Notes: generated by a model from the sequence alone, not told the origin. 60,000 bases of DNA from Adiantum capillus-veneris (GCA_014529385.2 CM043953.1:88279842-88339841), one strand, 5' to 3'; shown: positions 42,840-55,513, counted from the first letter of the stretch. Numbers and translations: made by a program.

Positions 42840-43740
42840 CTAATTAAATTAATTGTTTAAGCATTTATCAAGCCCTCTGTCTCAAATGGGAAAGAAGGAC
42901 ACTTGTCCAAAGGCTACCTCTATTGCTAGTTGTGACCAAGGCTTGTAATTAGCTTGGCTTGAGAGAGCCAATGGGCCACAAGCATGAGGTAGAAGAGGGG
43001 GTTGACCATGCAAGCAGAGGGCTAGCTTGAGGCATATACTCTCTCCCACACACACACACACACTCTCTCATTGTGTGAAGTGCTAAGTGCAAGAACTTCA
43101 TCTCCTTCTCCAAGCTTGTCGAGAAGTTGGGAGCCTACACCAACACTCTTGGCTATGGAATGCAAATCCAACCAAGAGCCATACTTCAATGCGTAAGCTT
43201 GCCATCTTCTTCCTCATCATTACTATGCTATTATACTATGCTAAGCAACAAGAGTGATCATAAGCGAGGAAGTATTTCTTTTTCGTAAGAATGCTTCTTC
43301 TTCCTCTTCCCTACCCTCATTCCATGCTAGCTCTCTCCACCTTCGAAGGTGTTTGAGGTCTTGGGACTGAGGATGGGTACAAGTTAATGCTTTCATTTAG
43401 CTAAGTTACGGGCATAATTGTGGTGCATGAATCTCTCTATCTTCATTGCACCATCAATGTTTCAAGGATAACAAAGCTTGTATTGTACCAAGTCTCTCTT
43501 TATGGGAGAAACTCTAATACAAAAGCCTTTTGGAGGGGGGACCCACTCCACATAAATCCGGTCATCAACTGTTGTCAAGCTCTCTAATTCTCTCTCTTGC
43601 AAAGTATTGTTCGTGCCAAGTTAATTAAGTATAATGGTTATGTTGCTACCTCTAATCAAGTTTACCCTCTATTTTCTTAAAGTATTCTCATAAAAATGCT
43701 CACTGTATTTTTCTTAATTCCGTTATTCTCAATGTTCATA
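42840..43740 (+). repeat. dispersed repeat R1, copy 1
   Basis: Matches the reverse complement of 57735-58640. Shared anchors: GGAATGCAAATCCAACCAAG, CTCTCTCCACCTTCGAAGGT (diverged), CTTTTGGAGG and TCCGGTCATCAACTGTTGTC. Includes a short CA run (about 43048-43064). No coding domain is recognised, and no terminal repeats or duplications were found. Confidence 0.75.
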
Positions 43741-44784
43741 GTCCATTTCCATTATAGGGAGGGTCACCCCAGTTGAAAGAACTATATCACATACAATACA
43801 TCTTGAGTCCTGAGTCCTATTGCAAAATAAAACTTAAGAATCTTTTTCCTCCATAGAGTCCACTTGAGGGATTTTTGCACTGCAGTTGCTACAAATGGGA
43901 GATCGGTGCCCCTGCAAAATACCCAAAATAACACGTTGCAATCCATGAAAAGCACAGATATGCATACCTGACACATCCCATAGCACATCTGCAATGATGT
44001 ACGCGAACAGAGAGAGACAGAGAGCAGGAGAGAGAGAAAAAAAGCGTGCAGGTGCACCTCCTAGAGCGGAGTGCTACGTCGACACGGGCGAGAGGAGAAG
44101 TGAGGGAGGAGAAGAATGACAGAGACGCTGGGTGCAATCTCCCCCCGTGCAAGAGTGAGCATTTCCCTCTTGCACGTATTTACTTATAGATTTCTTGAAT
44201 GCTAAAAAATGAGTACAAACTGGCCGATCGGTCATAAATGGCCAAAGCTCATAAAGAGCACTTGAATAATAAAATATATATTTTGTTCACATAGGCCTAG
44301 CTCGGTCAAGCCTTTTGCACCTGTCAACTGTAGTAAATCCCAAAATATCAATTCCATTACATACCTCTCTGTTGGAAAGAAATTGTCCTCAGTTGCAAAG
44401 CATGAAAATGTAAACGATACTTGTCAAAAACAGTGATTAATATTATGTGTCAAAATATCACATACTAAAAGAAAAATTTATTAAACTAAACAACATTTCT
44501 TATGCCTGCTATCATCCACATACTACCTATTCTAGTGTCCCATATCACCAGAATAAGCAGTATATGTCATATCTTGATGAATTAGGATATCATTGGTCAC
44601 ACTCATCATTCAATAATCAATCCTCATCAACCTTAAGTCCAATTCCATAGATACTGTCGCAACAGAACATCATCATATATCAAATCCAAATCCAGCTATC
44701 TGCCAACATATATACCCGGGTAACAAAAACATACTAAGGACAGCGGTGGCCATCCACTGCAGCATGCTCATGTGATGGGTGTTG
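43741..44784. other. no recognisable feature
   Basis: AT-rich, with a GA-rich patch (43990-44120). Short open stretches exist on the minus strand (43782-44152), but composition explains them. Confidence 0.5.
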
Positions 44785-45020
44785 CCTAAATCGATGAATC
44801 TACACCAATAAAACGTGATGTTTGAATCGGCGAATTTGCACTAATGCTGCCTGAATCGATGAATTTGTATTTGGTATTGTTTAAAAATCGTGAATCTATA
44901 ATCTATTGTTGTGCAACCTAAATCAGCGAATCTGCACGGACAACCAGTGCTCCCTAAATCGGCGAATCTACACCAGGATGAGCATTGACACACTGCCTAA
45001 ATCGGTGAATCGGTGTACAT
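44785..45020 (+). repeat. cluster of a degenerate 21-mer
   Basis: Seven copies of CCTAAATCGRYGAATCTRCAC-like text at about 44787, 44823, 44851, 44884 (partial), 44918, 44953 and 44997, spaced 28-44 bp. The spacer sequences differ. Confidence 0.7.
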
Positions 45021-46826
45021 GTGACCAATGGACCAGACAAGACATTCAAAATAAAAGTATTACTATCTCTTTGTCACCATTTTGGAGTATATCAAAGGAC
45101 TTACAAACTGTTGTTGATTAATACAAAGTACCTCAATTTGTGTGAGTATCTACATAGCTTACTGTATGGTATATTGTATTTGAAAATATTGATACTAATG
45201 TGTGCGTGTGGATAGAGGCACAAGTAAGAGAAAGTTGCAACTGTCAAACTTACACCAAAGTATAGTTAACAAATCCAAAATGTGTTAATTTTGTGTTAGT
45301 AATTTGCAATGAAATAAAGAATATCATGTCGATCTAGAATTTGATTCAATATTAGTGTTTGATTACACATTTAGAACGTACAGTGTTGGCACATGGACTC
45401 GACAATCGTAAAGCTAAAAATAAATTAAGCTAAAACACAAATAAAAAGTTATCCATTACCTTGCAGAAACAAAAATGTGAGACAACGTAGCGAGAAGAAA
45501 AAATCTGCAGTTCTAACTGAATAGCATAGATAAACTAAATTCACAATCAAACAAAAAATGTAGGAACCCATATCCGATTTGATTGTATAGCTCAATGTAA
45601 GAGAAAAAATTACAATGATTAGTTACAGACGTTGTTAGCGTGGAAACAAAAAGGAAAATGAGAACCTCTATAGCCTCGCACACACCATACCATCGGAAAG
45701 AAACACCATAAAGCTGCAGAAAACACATATGCCGAACACCTGTAAAGTGGGGCGAGAAACAACTCTAACCCAAACCATGATTAAAATTGCTAAAAACCGA
45801 GACCATAAAGATGAAGCTTGTGTCGTGTAGATCTTTGTAGGGTATCCATATGATTGATTCTAATAACACATGAGAGAGTTACAAGCTTTCGAAGATGGGA
45901 GTCTCTAAAAAAACTCCAAAAAAACAAGTCTTTGTAAAAAAAAAGGGATGTGCATGGAATTGCAGCTAAAATAATGGGGGCATTTTCTACTTTATTGGAG
46001 TGGATTCTCTCTCTTATCTTAGCCGACATCTTTCTCTCTCATCTCCCCTTTTTATTGGCTCATTTTGACCATTTTTTTGGAAAGGGGGGCTCTATGTCGG
46101 TCACTTTGACTTGGGGAGTGGGCAATGTGGAGTGTCCAAAGGCCCAAAAATAGGTCCAGGCGCCTGTCCAGCTGGTGGGAACCCAAAATGGGCGCCCCCT
46201 CTCTCCCCCTACACCCACGAGCCCCCATAGCCAAGGAGTGAGAGCTCCATTTGCCCCTTTGATTCAACCATGTGTCCACTCTCCCCTTTATACCCCCCAT
46301 TTTCCACTTGCTCCCCCCCATGTGGGACTACTTCATTGCCACTTGGCACCATCCTCCCACCTCCCCAGCTAAGCATACAAATTTGATGTTTTGCTCCCCA
46401 CACTGAGCAATCTTGGCGGAAGCGTGGCGGATGACTCCGAGCACCAAATGCGACGCCGTAAAGCATGGCTCGAAGCTTATCACTTCGGCTATCTCCAAAA
46501 ATCCTCAACCACATCATTTATAATTAAACCTATCAAATCGGCCCACTTGCCTTTCCTTGCATGCATCCACAACCACTTTCTAAGTAAGGGGCGGCACACT
46601 CCAAATGCATGTAACTCATGGCGTATGAGTCCAATCCACAGGCTATCAAGCATGACTGAAAATGCTCATTGAAACCCATCTTTTCAAAGTTTACCACCCC
46701 GAAACTCCAACAAATAACTTAACAGGACCAAGCCTTTATACATAAATTTTACAGGGGCACTCTTGTGATTTTCTAGGCTACTTATTAAAGAGGGTAGAGA
46801 CAAGTATATAATATATATGAATGTGA
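45021..46826. other. no recognisable gene
   Basis: AT-rich to 46,000, then C-rich (46,180-46,420) text. Short ORFs only; none resembles a known family. Confidence 0.5.
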
Positions 46827-46835
46827 GACCTATGC

Positions 46836-47079
46836 AGCGTAATCGCAAAACATTTCAAGGCCGAAACGTTTCACCTTGACACGTGGTGTTTCACCATGAA
46901 ATGTTTCAGTCCAAAATTAGAGCACAATGAAACGTGGGACCAAAATTGCGTTTAGCGACTTCGAAACTAAAACTCTTGTTAGTGAAACAGCTTGTGTTTC
47001 ACTTGTTGAGCAAAACGTTTCAAGGCCCGAAATGTTTCACTTGTCTCGACCTATCGAAACGCGTTTCATGGTGACCATG
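46836..47079. mobile_element. candidate 244-bp MITE with 9-bp direct repeats
   Basis: Flanked by GACCTATGC at 46827-46835 and 47080-47088. The interior is dense in GAAACG/CGTTTC palindromes (GAAACGTTTC, GAAACGCGTTTCA) and holds an internal direct repeat (GCAAAACATTTCAAGGCC near 46845 and GCAAAACGTTTCAAGGCC near 47010). Nine bp fits Mutator-like elements, but no convincing terminal inverted repeat is visible. Confidence 0.45.
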
Positions 47080-47088
47080 GACCTATGC

Positions 47089-48689
47089 TCACAAAAATTG
47101 CTTGCCAAGCATTAGGTATGATAGATTCGATGTCGCTAGCCCAAACACAATTGGAGCTATTCAAGAAAATGAAAGCACCATGTAAAATCAATAAATGTTC
47201 TTCAAGACACACCATCCAAGACAGTTACATGAAGATCTAGCTCTTGGGAACCTACAAAGAAGATAGAGAATCCGTGGCAATGAAGTCTCGAGATGATGGA
47301 CAAGAGAAAGATATTCCTTATAAATATCAAGAAAGTGGGTTAGTAGTTGGAAGGGCAACATCAAATAAAAAGAAGTATAACAAATCCATTATACCAAGGA
47401 CACGGACTAGGCAATAGATATTTGCAGATGATGACAATGGATACCCCTTCTACCCACCTACTTTTTCACTAAATTCCTCATCATGTAATCCTAGTTTGAT
47501 TACAAAAATTATAGATATGGATGGAGCTCACCTTATTATAATGTGATTGGATTTGTCTCACCTAAAATTTGATGTAATTATGTATTTATTGCCCATGGGA
47601 ACTAAGCCTAGAGAGCATTTTTTGGAGTATCCTTGGTATAAAACTTAATTATTAGCAAAATATATATTATCTTTTGTGTGGTGAAGCAGTGAAGTGAGAA
47701 GTGCTATTTTGTTACCAATATATCTTACAATCTGGTAATCCAACTTAAGTTTCATCAAGTGCATTGTGTTCTTCTTGCTCTATCTCTTAAGTATAGCCAG
47801 TATTAGTTTGGTGAGGGATCATGTCTATGTTTTTCAAGTCTTAGTCTACTATTTTGGTGATATATTTAAGGTTATATGTTAATATTTTGATAAGAAGCTA
47901 CTCCTACACCTTAGGTGCAATTATTAGACTATTTTCATGCATCTTTTGATGACATATAGAACAAAGTTTTGCGACTTGTGGTATGTTAAAATTTTGGTTT
48001 TAATGATCCAAGTTTGTTCTAATGGTCCTAGTGTAGCATCTCATTGAGGTTTGAAGTGTTTGAAAGAAAGCTCATAGGACCAAGAAAACATTGACTAGTT
48101 GGTGTGAGGATTCACTGTATAGTTAACGGTTGTTTCACTCATGTACGTTGAGTTGTGGACATTGTCTATTGTATACCATGTGGCGCTATATTTTGGAAAA
48201 TTTTAAGCTATTTCTAAGACTCAAACTGGAAGAGCCCTTTCTAAGTCTATGGCTACTTTTCTTGTGTCCATGATTATCCTTTGGAGGGCTTTGCATGAGG
48301 TTTTTTTTTAGTTAGGGTATTCTTGAATGTTGAGATACCTTTCATCATTCAGGTTGTTGGAGTTTCTCATTATGATTTCCTTGCCATAGGCCATCTATCT
48401 TATGGGATATTTTGCTTGACCCCACATATGGCAATTGTTTATCAATGATAGTTGACATTTTATACGTAGTTTCACTCTCTTGAGTTGATTTCATGCTTCC
48501 TTATGTGTCATTTGGGTCAAGTTTTCACTCCTGGTATAAATGAGATTTTGTCAAAATTTTCTTGCGAGTCTCCCTATGTGTTTTTTGACACCTTGAGCAC
48601 CATTTTGGCTTGAGATGTTACAAAGGAGGTTCTATAAGTGTTTCACCAGGTTTTCTCTCCATAACTTTTGGCATTCTCACATACTGCTT
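47089..48689. other. no recognisable gene
   Basis: AT-rich with many stops. A copia leader or LTR could lie here before the gag remnant at 48690, but no LTR pair is visible. Confidence 0.45.
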
Positions 48690-49143
48690 AAATCTTGCAA
48701 AATTGGCCTCTTCTTCCGTTAAGAGGGATATTAGAAAGTTCAATGGCACAACTATTTCTATGTGAAAAGAGAAAATACAAGATGTGCTAATCCAAAAAGG
48801 AAAATTAGAGTCAATCTTTGACCATGCAGACGGAGATGGCTGTACGAAATTGAAGTGAAAGATGATATATGAAAAAACTAAGTCCAATATTCTCTTACAC
48901 TTAGCCGAATCTATATATTTCTCCATAGTGGATGAAGATACTACTAAATTCTTATGGGACAAGCTATGCAAAACATATGAGAGTAAAAGTGTAAGTAACA
49001 AGGTATACTTGATGAAGAAGCTTTCGAAGCTTTGCATGAAAGATGGTGACATGGTTTTTGAGCATTTTAATGCATTCAATGGAGAAGGGGCACATAGAGA
49101 GCTTTTGGAGGGAGATTTTGTGGGAGCTTTCTTAAGAAAATAA
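48690..49143 (+). pseudogene. Ty1/copia gag remnant
   Basis: KFNGTTIS then, after a stop, KIQDVLIQKGKLESIFDHAD and from 48862 an open stretch KTKSNILLHLAESIYFSIVD, TTKFLWDKLCKTYESKSVSN, LMKKLSKLCMKDGDMVFEHF. This is the copia gag pattern (LWDKL followed by YESKS and a Leu/Met-rich helix). A TGA and a TGA/shift near 48760-48860 break it. A following LSKELSLSLL segment is probably the continuation. Confidence 0.75.
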
Positions 49144-49749
49144 ACATCCCAATAAATCTATCAAAAGAGCTTTCTCTTAGTTTGTTGAGTTATATTTCTT
49201 AATATTAGACAAAAAGCTCTCTCCCATATTTTTTGGTTGATGATGTAGACCATCTCTCCATAAGTGTGCCGCCATATTATGAGACACCACTATAAAGTGG
49301 TGCTTGGGTGGTCAAAAATTAGCCAATTATTAAAGGAGGGGTTTGTGGGAGGGACGTGCACAACAAGTTAACAAAGAAAAACACAACTCAATTGTCATGT
49401 TGCCAAAATATAGAGACAAGAGAACCTTTTTTATTGCAAGTTTATTGAGAAGACGTTCACATTCACTTAATCACCAAAACTGACAAGTCCATATATGTTT
49501 AAAGAGCCAAATTTTCCACAGTAGAGTTTTAATACATCCAAAGCACACAAAAGCAAACAAAATGGTATCGATCAAATCAATTGGACATGGTTTTATAGAG
49601 ACTTTGAAAATAACCATTTCTTTATTGAAAAGACTATCAAAAGCAATTGTTTATAGCAATTTACAAAAAAATATCAACTCACACACTATGTGAGAGATCT
49701 TTGAAACATCTACTTTAGATCAGTGGCAAGAGGATCTAACTCTACAATA
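49144..49749. other. no recognisable feature
   Basis: AT-rich, probably the decayed 3' part of the copia remnant. Confidence 0.4.
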
Positions 49750-52700
49750 TTTGGATGTGGCTCCATCAATGATGTGCTTGATCCACCTCCTCTACAAGTT
49801 TTCTATCTCGCTCTTGAATCGCTCTCGGTTGTTGGGCTTGCATTTCAAGAACAGAGTGGATTTTGTTGGAGAATTCCTCGTCGCTCTCAAATATTGTCAT
49901 CATTTGGCCCATCTAGGTCCCCAAAGCCATCACCCCACAATCACCTTTTTGTATTTTATGACAATGTCGTTCTCATTTGTATATTGGTGGGCAAGTAGTT
50001 TCCAAAGAAACCAATGCCCATGTTCCATACCTCTTGCATGTCAAACGACATTCAAAGACAACAAAAAAACTTTATAAGAGAAAGTGGCATCAAAGTGTAC
50101 CTCGCATAGGTGTCACATCAACCTCTTTCGTCTAATCACTCTCCTCTAGCGAATCGAACCAGACGTCGTCTGATGGTATGTCAATTGCCTCTAATCTGTC
50201 ATCTAATGTTGAAAATGCTAGACAAGCAAGTTGGCCAAACTTGCACACCTCCATTTTGTTCCAATTTGGCACTGTAGAGTCTGACATCCCATACACAGTT
50301 GCATTGCTAGGCAAAAAACAATGAAAGCGTTCAATGCAGAATCCACGGCCATCCCATCACGCAACGAACGAAGACATTTCTCCCACCACGTGTGGCCTCA
50401 TAGAGCTCAACAAGGCCTTCTTCAAGTCATCCTCTATCTTGTCCAAACCAAAATGCACAATTTGAATATGGTCTTTGTTGCTCTTTGCAAATACCCTCAA
50501 ATAGAACAAGTCAAATTTTGAAACACACTGCAACTCCCATCAAAGTTTTCCACGTACCGATTGACGGGTATGTAACCTCAATATTTCTATCTCTAAACTC
50601 GTTGCAAAGTCTAACACCTCCTTTGCTGACATTCCACTTCTCTTTCCTAATCACCAACAAACGCCCAAATTTTAAAGAAAATGAAAATTTGTTCACCACT
50701 TGGACCTTTGTCAAGCATACTCACATTTCTCACTTTTACAGGCCGCCCTCTACAAACCTGATGCCTCCCCGGACTGCTCCATCTGCAAAGAACTATCATA
50801 TAGGTTATTTAAAACTAATTCAAATGATAGGAGATAGGTATTATGTAATTATGTAGGGATCAAATTCAAAACCTGAGATGTTAATTCAACCCTCACCCCC
50901 CCCCCCCCCCCCCCCCTCCCAATTGAGGTCTTTGGACACTCGACACTGCTACTGCAGATATTTGTGTGTCTCCACATGCTCTTGCCTCTCTATCCTTCAT
51001 AGCATCGTTGTGTGCTTTCTCCTCGTTTGGAGGGAAGTCCCTCGCCATACTCCAAGAACCAGGGTAATCTTGGTAGACTCTGCTCCTAAAGTTGCGTTCT
51101 ATCTACATTGGGTTAAAAATATGCTCTGATTTTTCAATTTTAAGGATTTCTTGCAAGCTCCTAATCCCTTTTATGTTACACTTGCGTATCCGCAACCATC
51201 TAACACAAGCAAGAGTATTGTTAGTAGCATTTTCTAATTATTTTATTCACTGGAATTTCCAATTGTGCATACTTGCAAAGACACCTTTTTCCTGCATCCC
51301 CTAATGCCTTTCTCACCTTAGACTGTGTTCCCTTTTTAACAACGTCCAGCTCATAAGCAAAGGTCTTGCCTTTATGCATCGTTTTAGCGTCCTCGATGAA
51401 CGACTCTAGGTCTCAAGCATCGATTGCAAATGTATACTGTGGGTATAACTGTGTACATTCTTTGCCTCTTTAATAGCGGAAAACCAAAGAATTTTGACCC
51501 TTAACCATTCTTGAAAAATAGCAGACTCTCCTGTGACAATGAAAACAATGAATATGTCATACAATCTATCTCCATGACTCGATTGTTCAACAACGTGGTG
51601 ATCAAATGCACCCAGTCTGAGGAATGTCCAAAATTTTAATAGTTCCCAGATCAGTTTAGGCCATCGAAAGCAGGATGAATTTTGGTCGACTGGTCAACTA
51701 GATTCCACACAATGTTCTACACACAAGTCCAAAGGGTCAAATGAGACATGAACTCTGAACATTTGTTTCAGCTTCAAAAGAGATCCAATATCAACCCACC
51801 TCCACCATTCATCTCCCAATGCAGGGTCAACAATATCCAATGCATATCTTGTCATTTTTTAAGACTGCGCGTCCACCTCAAAGAATGCTTTTTTGTATTG
51901 GGTTTGAAACTCGATCGAAAACATTCTATTTTTCTATGCTACAATTTTCTTCAGGCACAGAATATATTTTTCCTATAGACATGGTACTAATGATCATACA
52001 AATCTATGATCCCAACTTACATATCAATTATCAATAGAACAGATTGAAAACACGTACAAATGAAGAAGCTTAGACATAAGTGCGACAAGCACATTGTACC
52101 ATGACTTCTTTCCCACCCTTTTGTCGATGTCTGCCTGCATCCAATTGTACACCACACATGGCACTTTCTCCATGATTTCTTCTTTTGAAGAAAGACCCAT
52201 TGCCCATACCATCAATAGCATGTATGTGTATGATGTGGATAGGTATCCTGTCTCATTCAATCTACAACAAATTGAAGCATTGAAACCCATAAGACAAACT
52301 TACACTAATTGTAGCCAATTGCACAGTCCAATATGCAAGAGAGATCATACTTGTTTATATGCATTACTATGCTCAAAATATCAGCCTCATTTGATGAATC
52401 TACGTTCACTAGTTCCACTTGAACTCGTGGATGCAGATCAGCATCTTCATCATAAGCACCACCTAACATCGTAAGAGATGTCACACATTCATTGCATTTT
52501 AGAACATGCTAGAATATCAATATAATTAACGATTTAGTTTACTATCTTTTAGAACTCCAATCCAAGCGGCAAGCCTATGGTTGACATCCCAGGTGTACAA
52601 CATTATTCCACACAAGTTGCTCCAATGAGTGCCTTGGATTTCAGCCTCGAACTCCTCGTTTATTGCACTCAATAATGGATCCCACATCTTCTTGATTTTG

Positions 52701-53640
52701 TCGTTCGCTTCAATGGTAGGATGTCTCGGTGCGTCGAGAGAGCATATGAAACTTCCTTTAGGCTCATAATACCCCTCCAACAAGAATGTATCATCCAATG
52801 GTTGCAGCCGTTTGGTGTCCCAACTTACTTGCCTAGCTTTCTCTAGCTTTACCAAATGGCAAAGAGGAATCCAAGGCCATCATAAAATTCTTAAACTCAA
52901 ATGCTTTAACTTACCTTCGAATTTCCCAAATGCTTTGATAACATGTCTTGGTGTACTGTAACGTCCTCATTGATGGGGAATTCTCCTCCATCATTTGCTC
53001 CCACAGTCATATAAGCCTCCATTTCTCTATCATCGATTTCTTTGTCGAAAATGTATTTCTCCTCCACAAATCCAAATGATGCTCCTTCATGCACTTTCAC
53101 CTTTTCTTTTGCGATTTCTTTTTGGATTTTTTGGATGTCGAAGAAGGAGATGGCATTGCACTGGTTAGTTTTCTTTTCGGTAGAGTCACACTACACATTT
53201 CTTCTTGTTCTTTCCTTGCAGACTTGGTTACATGCTAATAAAAGATCAATGCAATATTGATCAGTACTCAATCAAACAAGCAATTGACAGTTCTTTGAAA
53301 GATTATACTCATACACAACAACAACATTGTTTCTATAGAGATGAATATTAAAATCACCAAATTGCTTTTTGGCCACACAACCATGCTTTTCTATGCTTTC
53401 TTAAGAGTAGTCATTTGATCGTGCATTGAAGGAACATGAGGCAAAGGTGCATCTTTGCCATTGTATACTTCAAACACTGCAATAGAAAAGCAACTAGAAG
53501 GAAATCTACTACCATGTAGTTTAGCCAGGTTGGAAGTCCTTTTAGTTCGATCGATACCAATCATCGTTCCATTGTAAATAAACTCAATGAAAGTTTTCTT
53601 ATCTAATTTCTTAGCCATCTTTAAACCGAATTACGAGCCG
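49750..53640 (-). pseudogene. unrecognised, decayed multi-segment coding region
   Basis: Minus-strand pieces with coding-like wording but stops and shifts between them. 53618-53391: KKTFIEFIYNGTMIGIDRTK. 53230-52906: a Lys/Ser basic stretch (STSKKSKKKSQKK), then an acidic one (EKYIFDKEIDDREMEAYMTV). 52855-52526: DDTFLLEGYYEPKGSFICSL, CGIMLYTWDVNHRLAAWIGV. 52290-52024: KVPCVVYNWMQADIDKRVGK. Near 51400-51250: LESFIEDAKTMHKGKTFAYE and KGTQSKVRKALGDAGKRCLC. 50510-50132: HIQIVHFGLDKIEDDLKKAL and KMEVCKFGQLACLAFSTLDD. Near 49880-49790: VLEMQAQQPRAIQERDRKLV. Some joins sit near splice-like sites (TTTTTTGCCTAG at about 50310). It could be an intron-bearing gene that has decayed or an unusual transposon protein; I cannot assign a family. 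Confidence 0.4.
50896..50916. repeat. poly-C tract (21 C)
   Basis: Uninterrupted run of 21 C; G-quadruplex/i-motif capable and a likely sequencing trouble spot. Confidence 0.95.
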
Positions 53641-53929
53641 AGCGCAAATGCTTTGATCCGCAAAAAAGAAACATATATTTTTTCAATTTGAGAAGGGTTA
53701 GTCAGGAAAGCACCTGGTTTTTAATAATATCAATCACGTACTCAATTAACCTTCCTAAAAAAATAGCTCCCTAAGCCTATTTATAGGCAGCCACCCTACC
53801 CTTTGTTAACCCTCTTTACACTTCTTTATCTATCATCTCTCTTCATCCCACCCTCTATCGATAAAAACTGATTGGAATATAGAGTGGTTGCATTATCTTT
53901 CTTTTACATTTTTCTCTCTAACTCTCTCC

Positions 53930-54060
53930 CATCCTCCCTCCCTCCCACTCTCCTCACACTAATTCTCTCCAATCATCGCTTCCTCCCTCTCTCCCTCTCA
54001 CACTAGCTCTCTCTCCCTCCCTCCCTCCCATTCTCCACTCTCCTCACACTAACTCTCTCC
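53930..54060. repeat. CT-rich low-complexity DNA
   Basis: Repeated CTCTCTCC and CTCCCTC words; two copies of the CACACTA(A/G)CTCTCTC block. Confidence 0.8.
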
Positions 54061-54126
54061 CAGATTGGGCAGCTGGCGATGAAGGGTCAAAGTTGGATGA
54101 ATGCATGGTCCTAAAGTGCTCACTTT

Positions 54127-54672
54127 GTGGAGCACGTCGATCTTTTTAGAGCATCAATCGAAGTTATGTTTGCCAAGATATTATCAGTTGAAGTTTCACC
54201 GAGGGCCAGTTTCATACCAGTTGGTCGCCTCGGTCAGTGTGCCATCTGGGAGTTTTTGAGCTTCGACCAAGTTCTGGAATATGGTGCATTTAATAGATCA
54301 ATAAGTGCTCAAACATCTTGTTCTAAATGTCATCTCTTGCAGTACATTGATAGTCGTATATGTTGGTGGATTTGTGCTTGGCATAACCGTTGTCAAGAGC
54401 ATTGGTTGCAGGAAATGCCCAACATGGCAGTGGTGGCGGTAAGTTCAAATGTCGTCCATTGGAGCACATTGACCGCCAGCTTTGTTAACTGAGTGACAAG
54501 GGAAGGCCTTTTGCCAAATGCAATCACCTATACTTGCATCTTGAGGGAAGGTGGCACTATCCGAGACATTGAGATGGGCAACGAAATTCATGACAATATT
54601 GTGAGTCAAGGGCTAATGAAAATGGATGCCATGATTAGCAATGCCTTGGACGATACTATGACAAAGCTATGA
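54127..54672 (+). pseudogene. PPR-protein-like fragment
   Basis: Pentatricopeptide repeat proteins bind organelle RNA. From about 54412 the reading is EMPNMAVV, then NVVHWSTLTASFVN, a TGA, and in the following frame REGLLPNAITYTCILREGG, TIRDIEMGNEIHDNIVSQGL and MDAMISNALDDT, ending TGA at 54672. These match the plant PPR pattern (NVVSWTALIAGY; EGLxPNAITFxCILKACG; GKEIHxxIxxxGL; NALVDMY). The earlier open part (54127-54410) has no clear repeat. Only about two repeats remain and the frame is broken, so this is a fragment, not a gene. Confidence 0.6.
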
Positions 54673-55036
54673 CGCCCACCCAAAAGCCTCCCAATTAAGC
54701 TAAATTGAAGGGGTTTTAAGGTGGGAAGAGGGGAAGTAAAACCATGGAGGGTCGTCAACCAACGAGCAAGACGTGTAGAGGAGAAAAAGGGCTTGTAGCA
54801 TGTAGTAGTAGAGAGCTCGCATGAGAACGTTGACAAAGCAAAAATCTCTCAGCATGGCATGATGATCCTATTTGGCACCACCGGTGCATATTTTTGTGCA
54901 CATCACATGTCATCTTGCCATGTCAACAAGCATGTTGTCACGCCACCGGCATAAGAATATGGAAGAATAAAAACAAGTTGCTGGAAAAACAAGAGGGAGG
55001 AATAGGGTTAAGGAGGAGGAAGGAAAGCGAGGAGGC

Positions 55037-55513
55037 ATGAGAGGCAAGACCGAAGCAGAAGGAAGGGGAGAAACTCAAGGATCTCTCTCGATCGAAATCT
55101 CTCGACTAATTTCTCTATCGACTAAGGAAGAGCTCTCTCTCAAGCAAGAGGTGATCTCTTGGCGATTGAGAGAGGGCAATCAAGCAAGGGAGGAATTCCT
55201 TTTGGCAAGCAAGGAGGTGATTTTGGCGAAGAAAGAGCCATCTTTGCAAGAAAGGAGATTTTTTTTTGCGTGCAAGGAGGTGATTTTGGTGAAGAAGGAG
55301 CCATCTTTGCAAGCAGGGAGGAATTTTTGTGTGCAAGGGAGTCGTCTTTGGTGGCAAGGAGTTTTCGAAGCAAGGAAGCAAGCAAGCAGATTTTTTTGCG
55401 AGAAAAGGAAGCATAGGCGAAGTTTTGCCGTAGTTTTCTTCCTTCGTCATTATAAGAAGTTAAAATCATCAAACATCGGGTATCGATGGACGCTTAAACT
55501 CAGTGCATGCTAA
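55037..55513 (+). other. open frame with 63-bp in-frame tandem repeat
   Basis: 158 codons open from ATG 55037. ASKEVILAKKEPSLQERR and ACKEVILVKKEPSLQAGR are 21 codons apart (CAAGGAGGTGATTTTGG at 55210 and 55273). Purine-rich composition gives open frames on both strands here, so coding status is doubtful. No family recognised. Confidence 0.3.

Noticed and set aside
43782-44152. Minus-strand Ser/Leu-rich small proteins
   Set aside because: Explained by GA-rich DNA; no start context, homology or splice support.
44785-45020. CRISPR-like array
   Set aside because: Degenerate repeats, unequal spacers, plant nuclear context and no cas genes.
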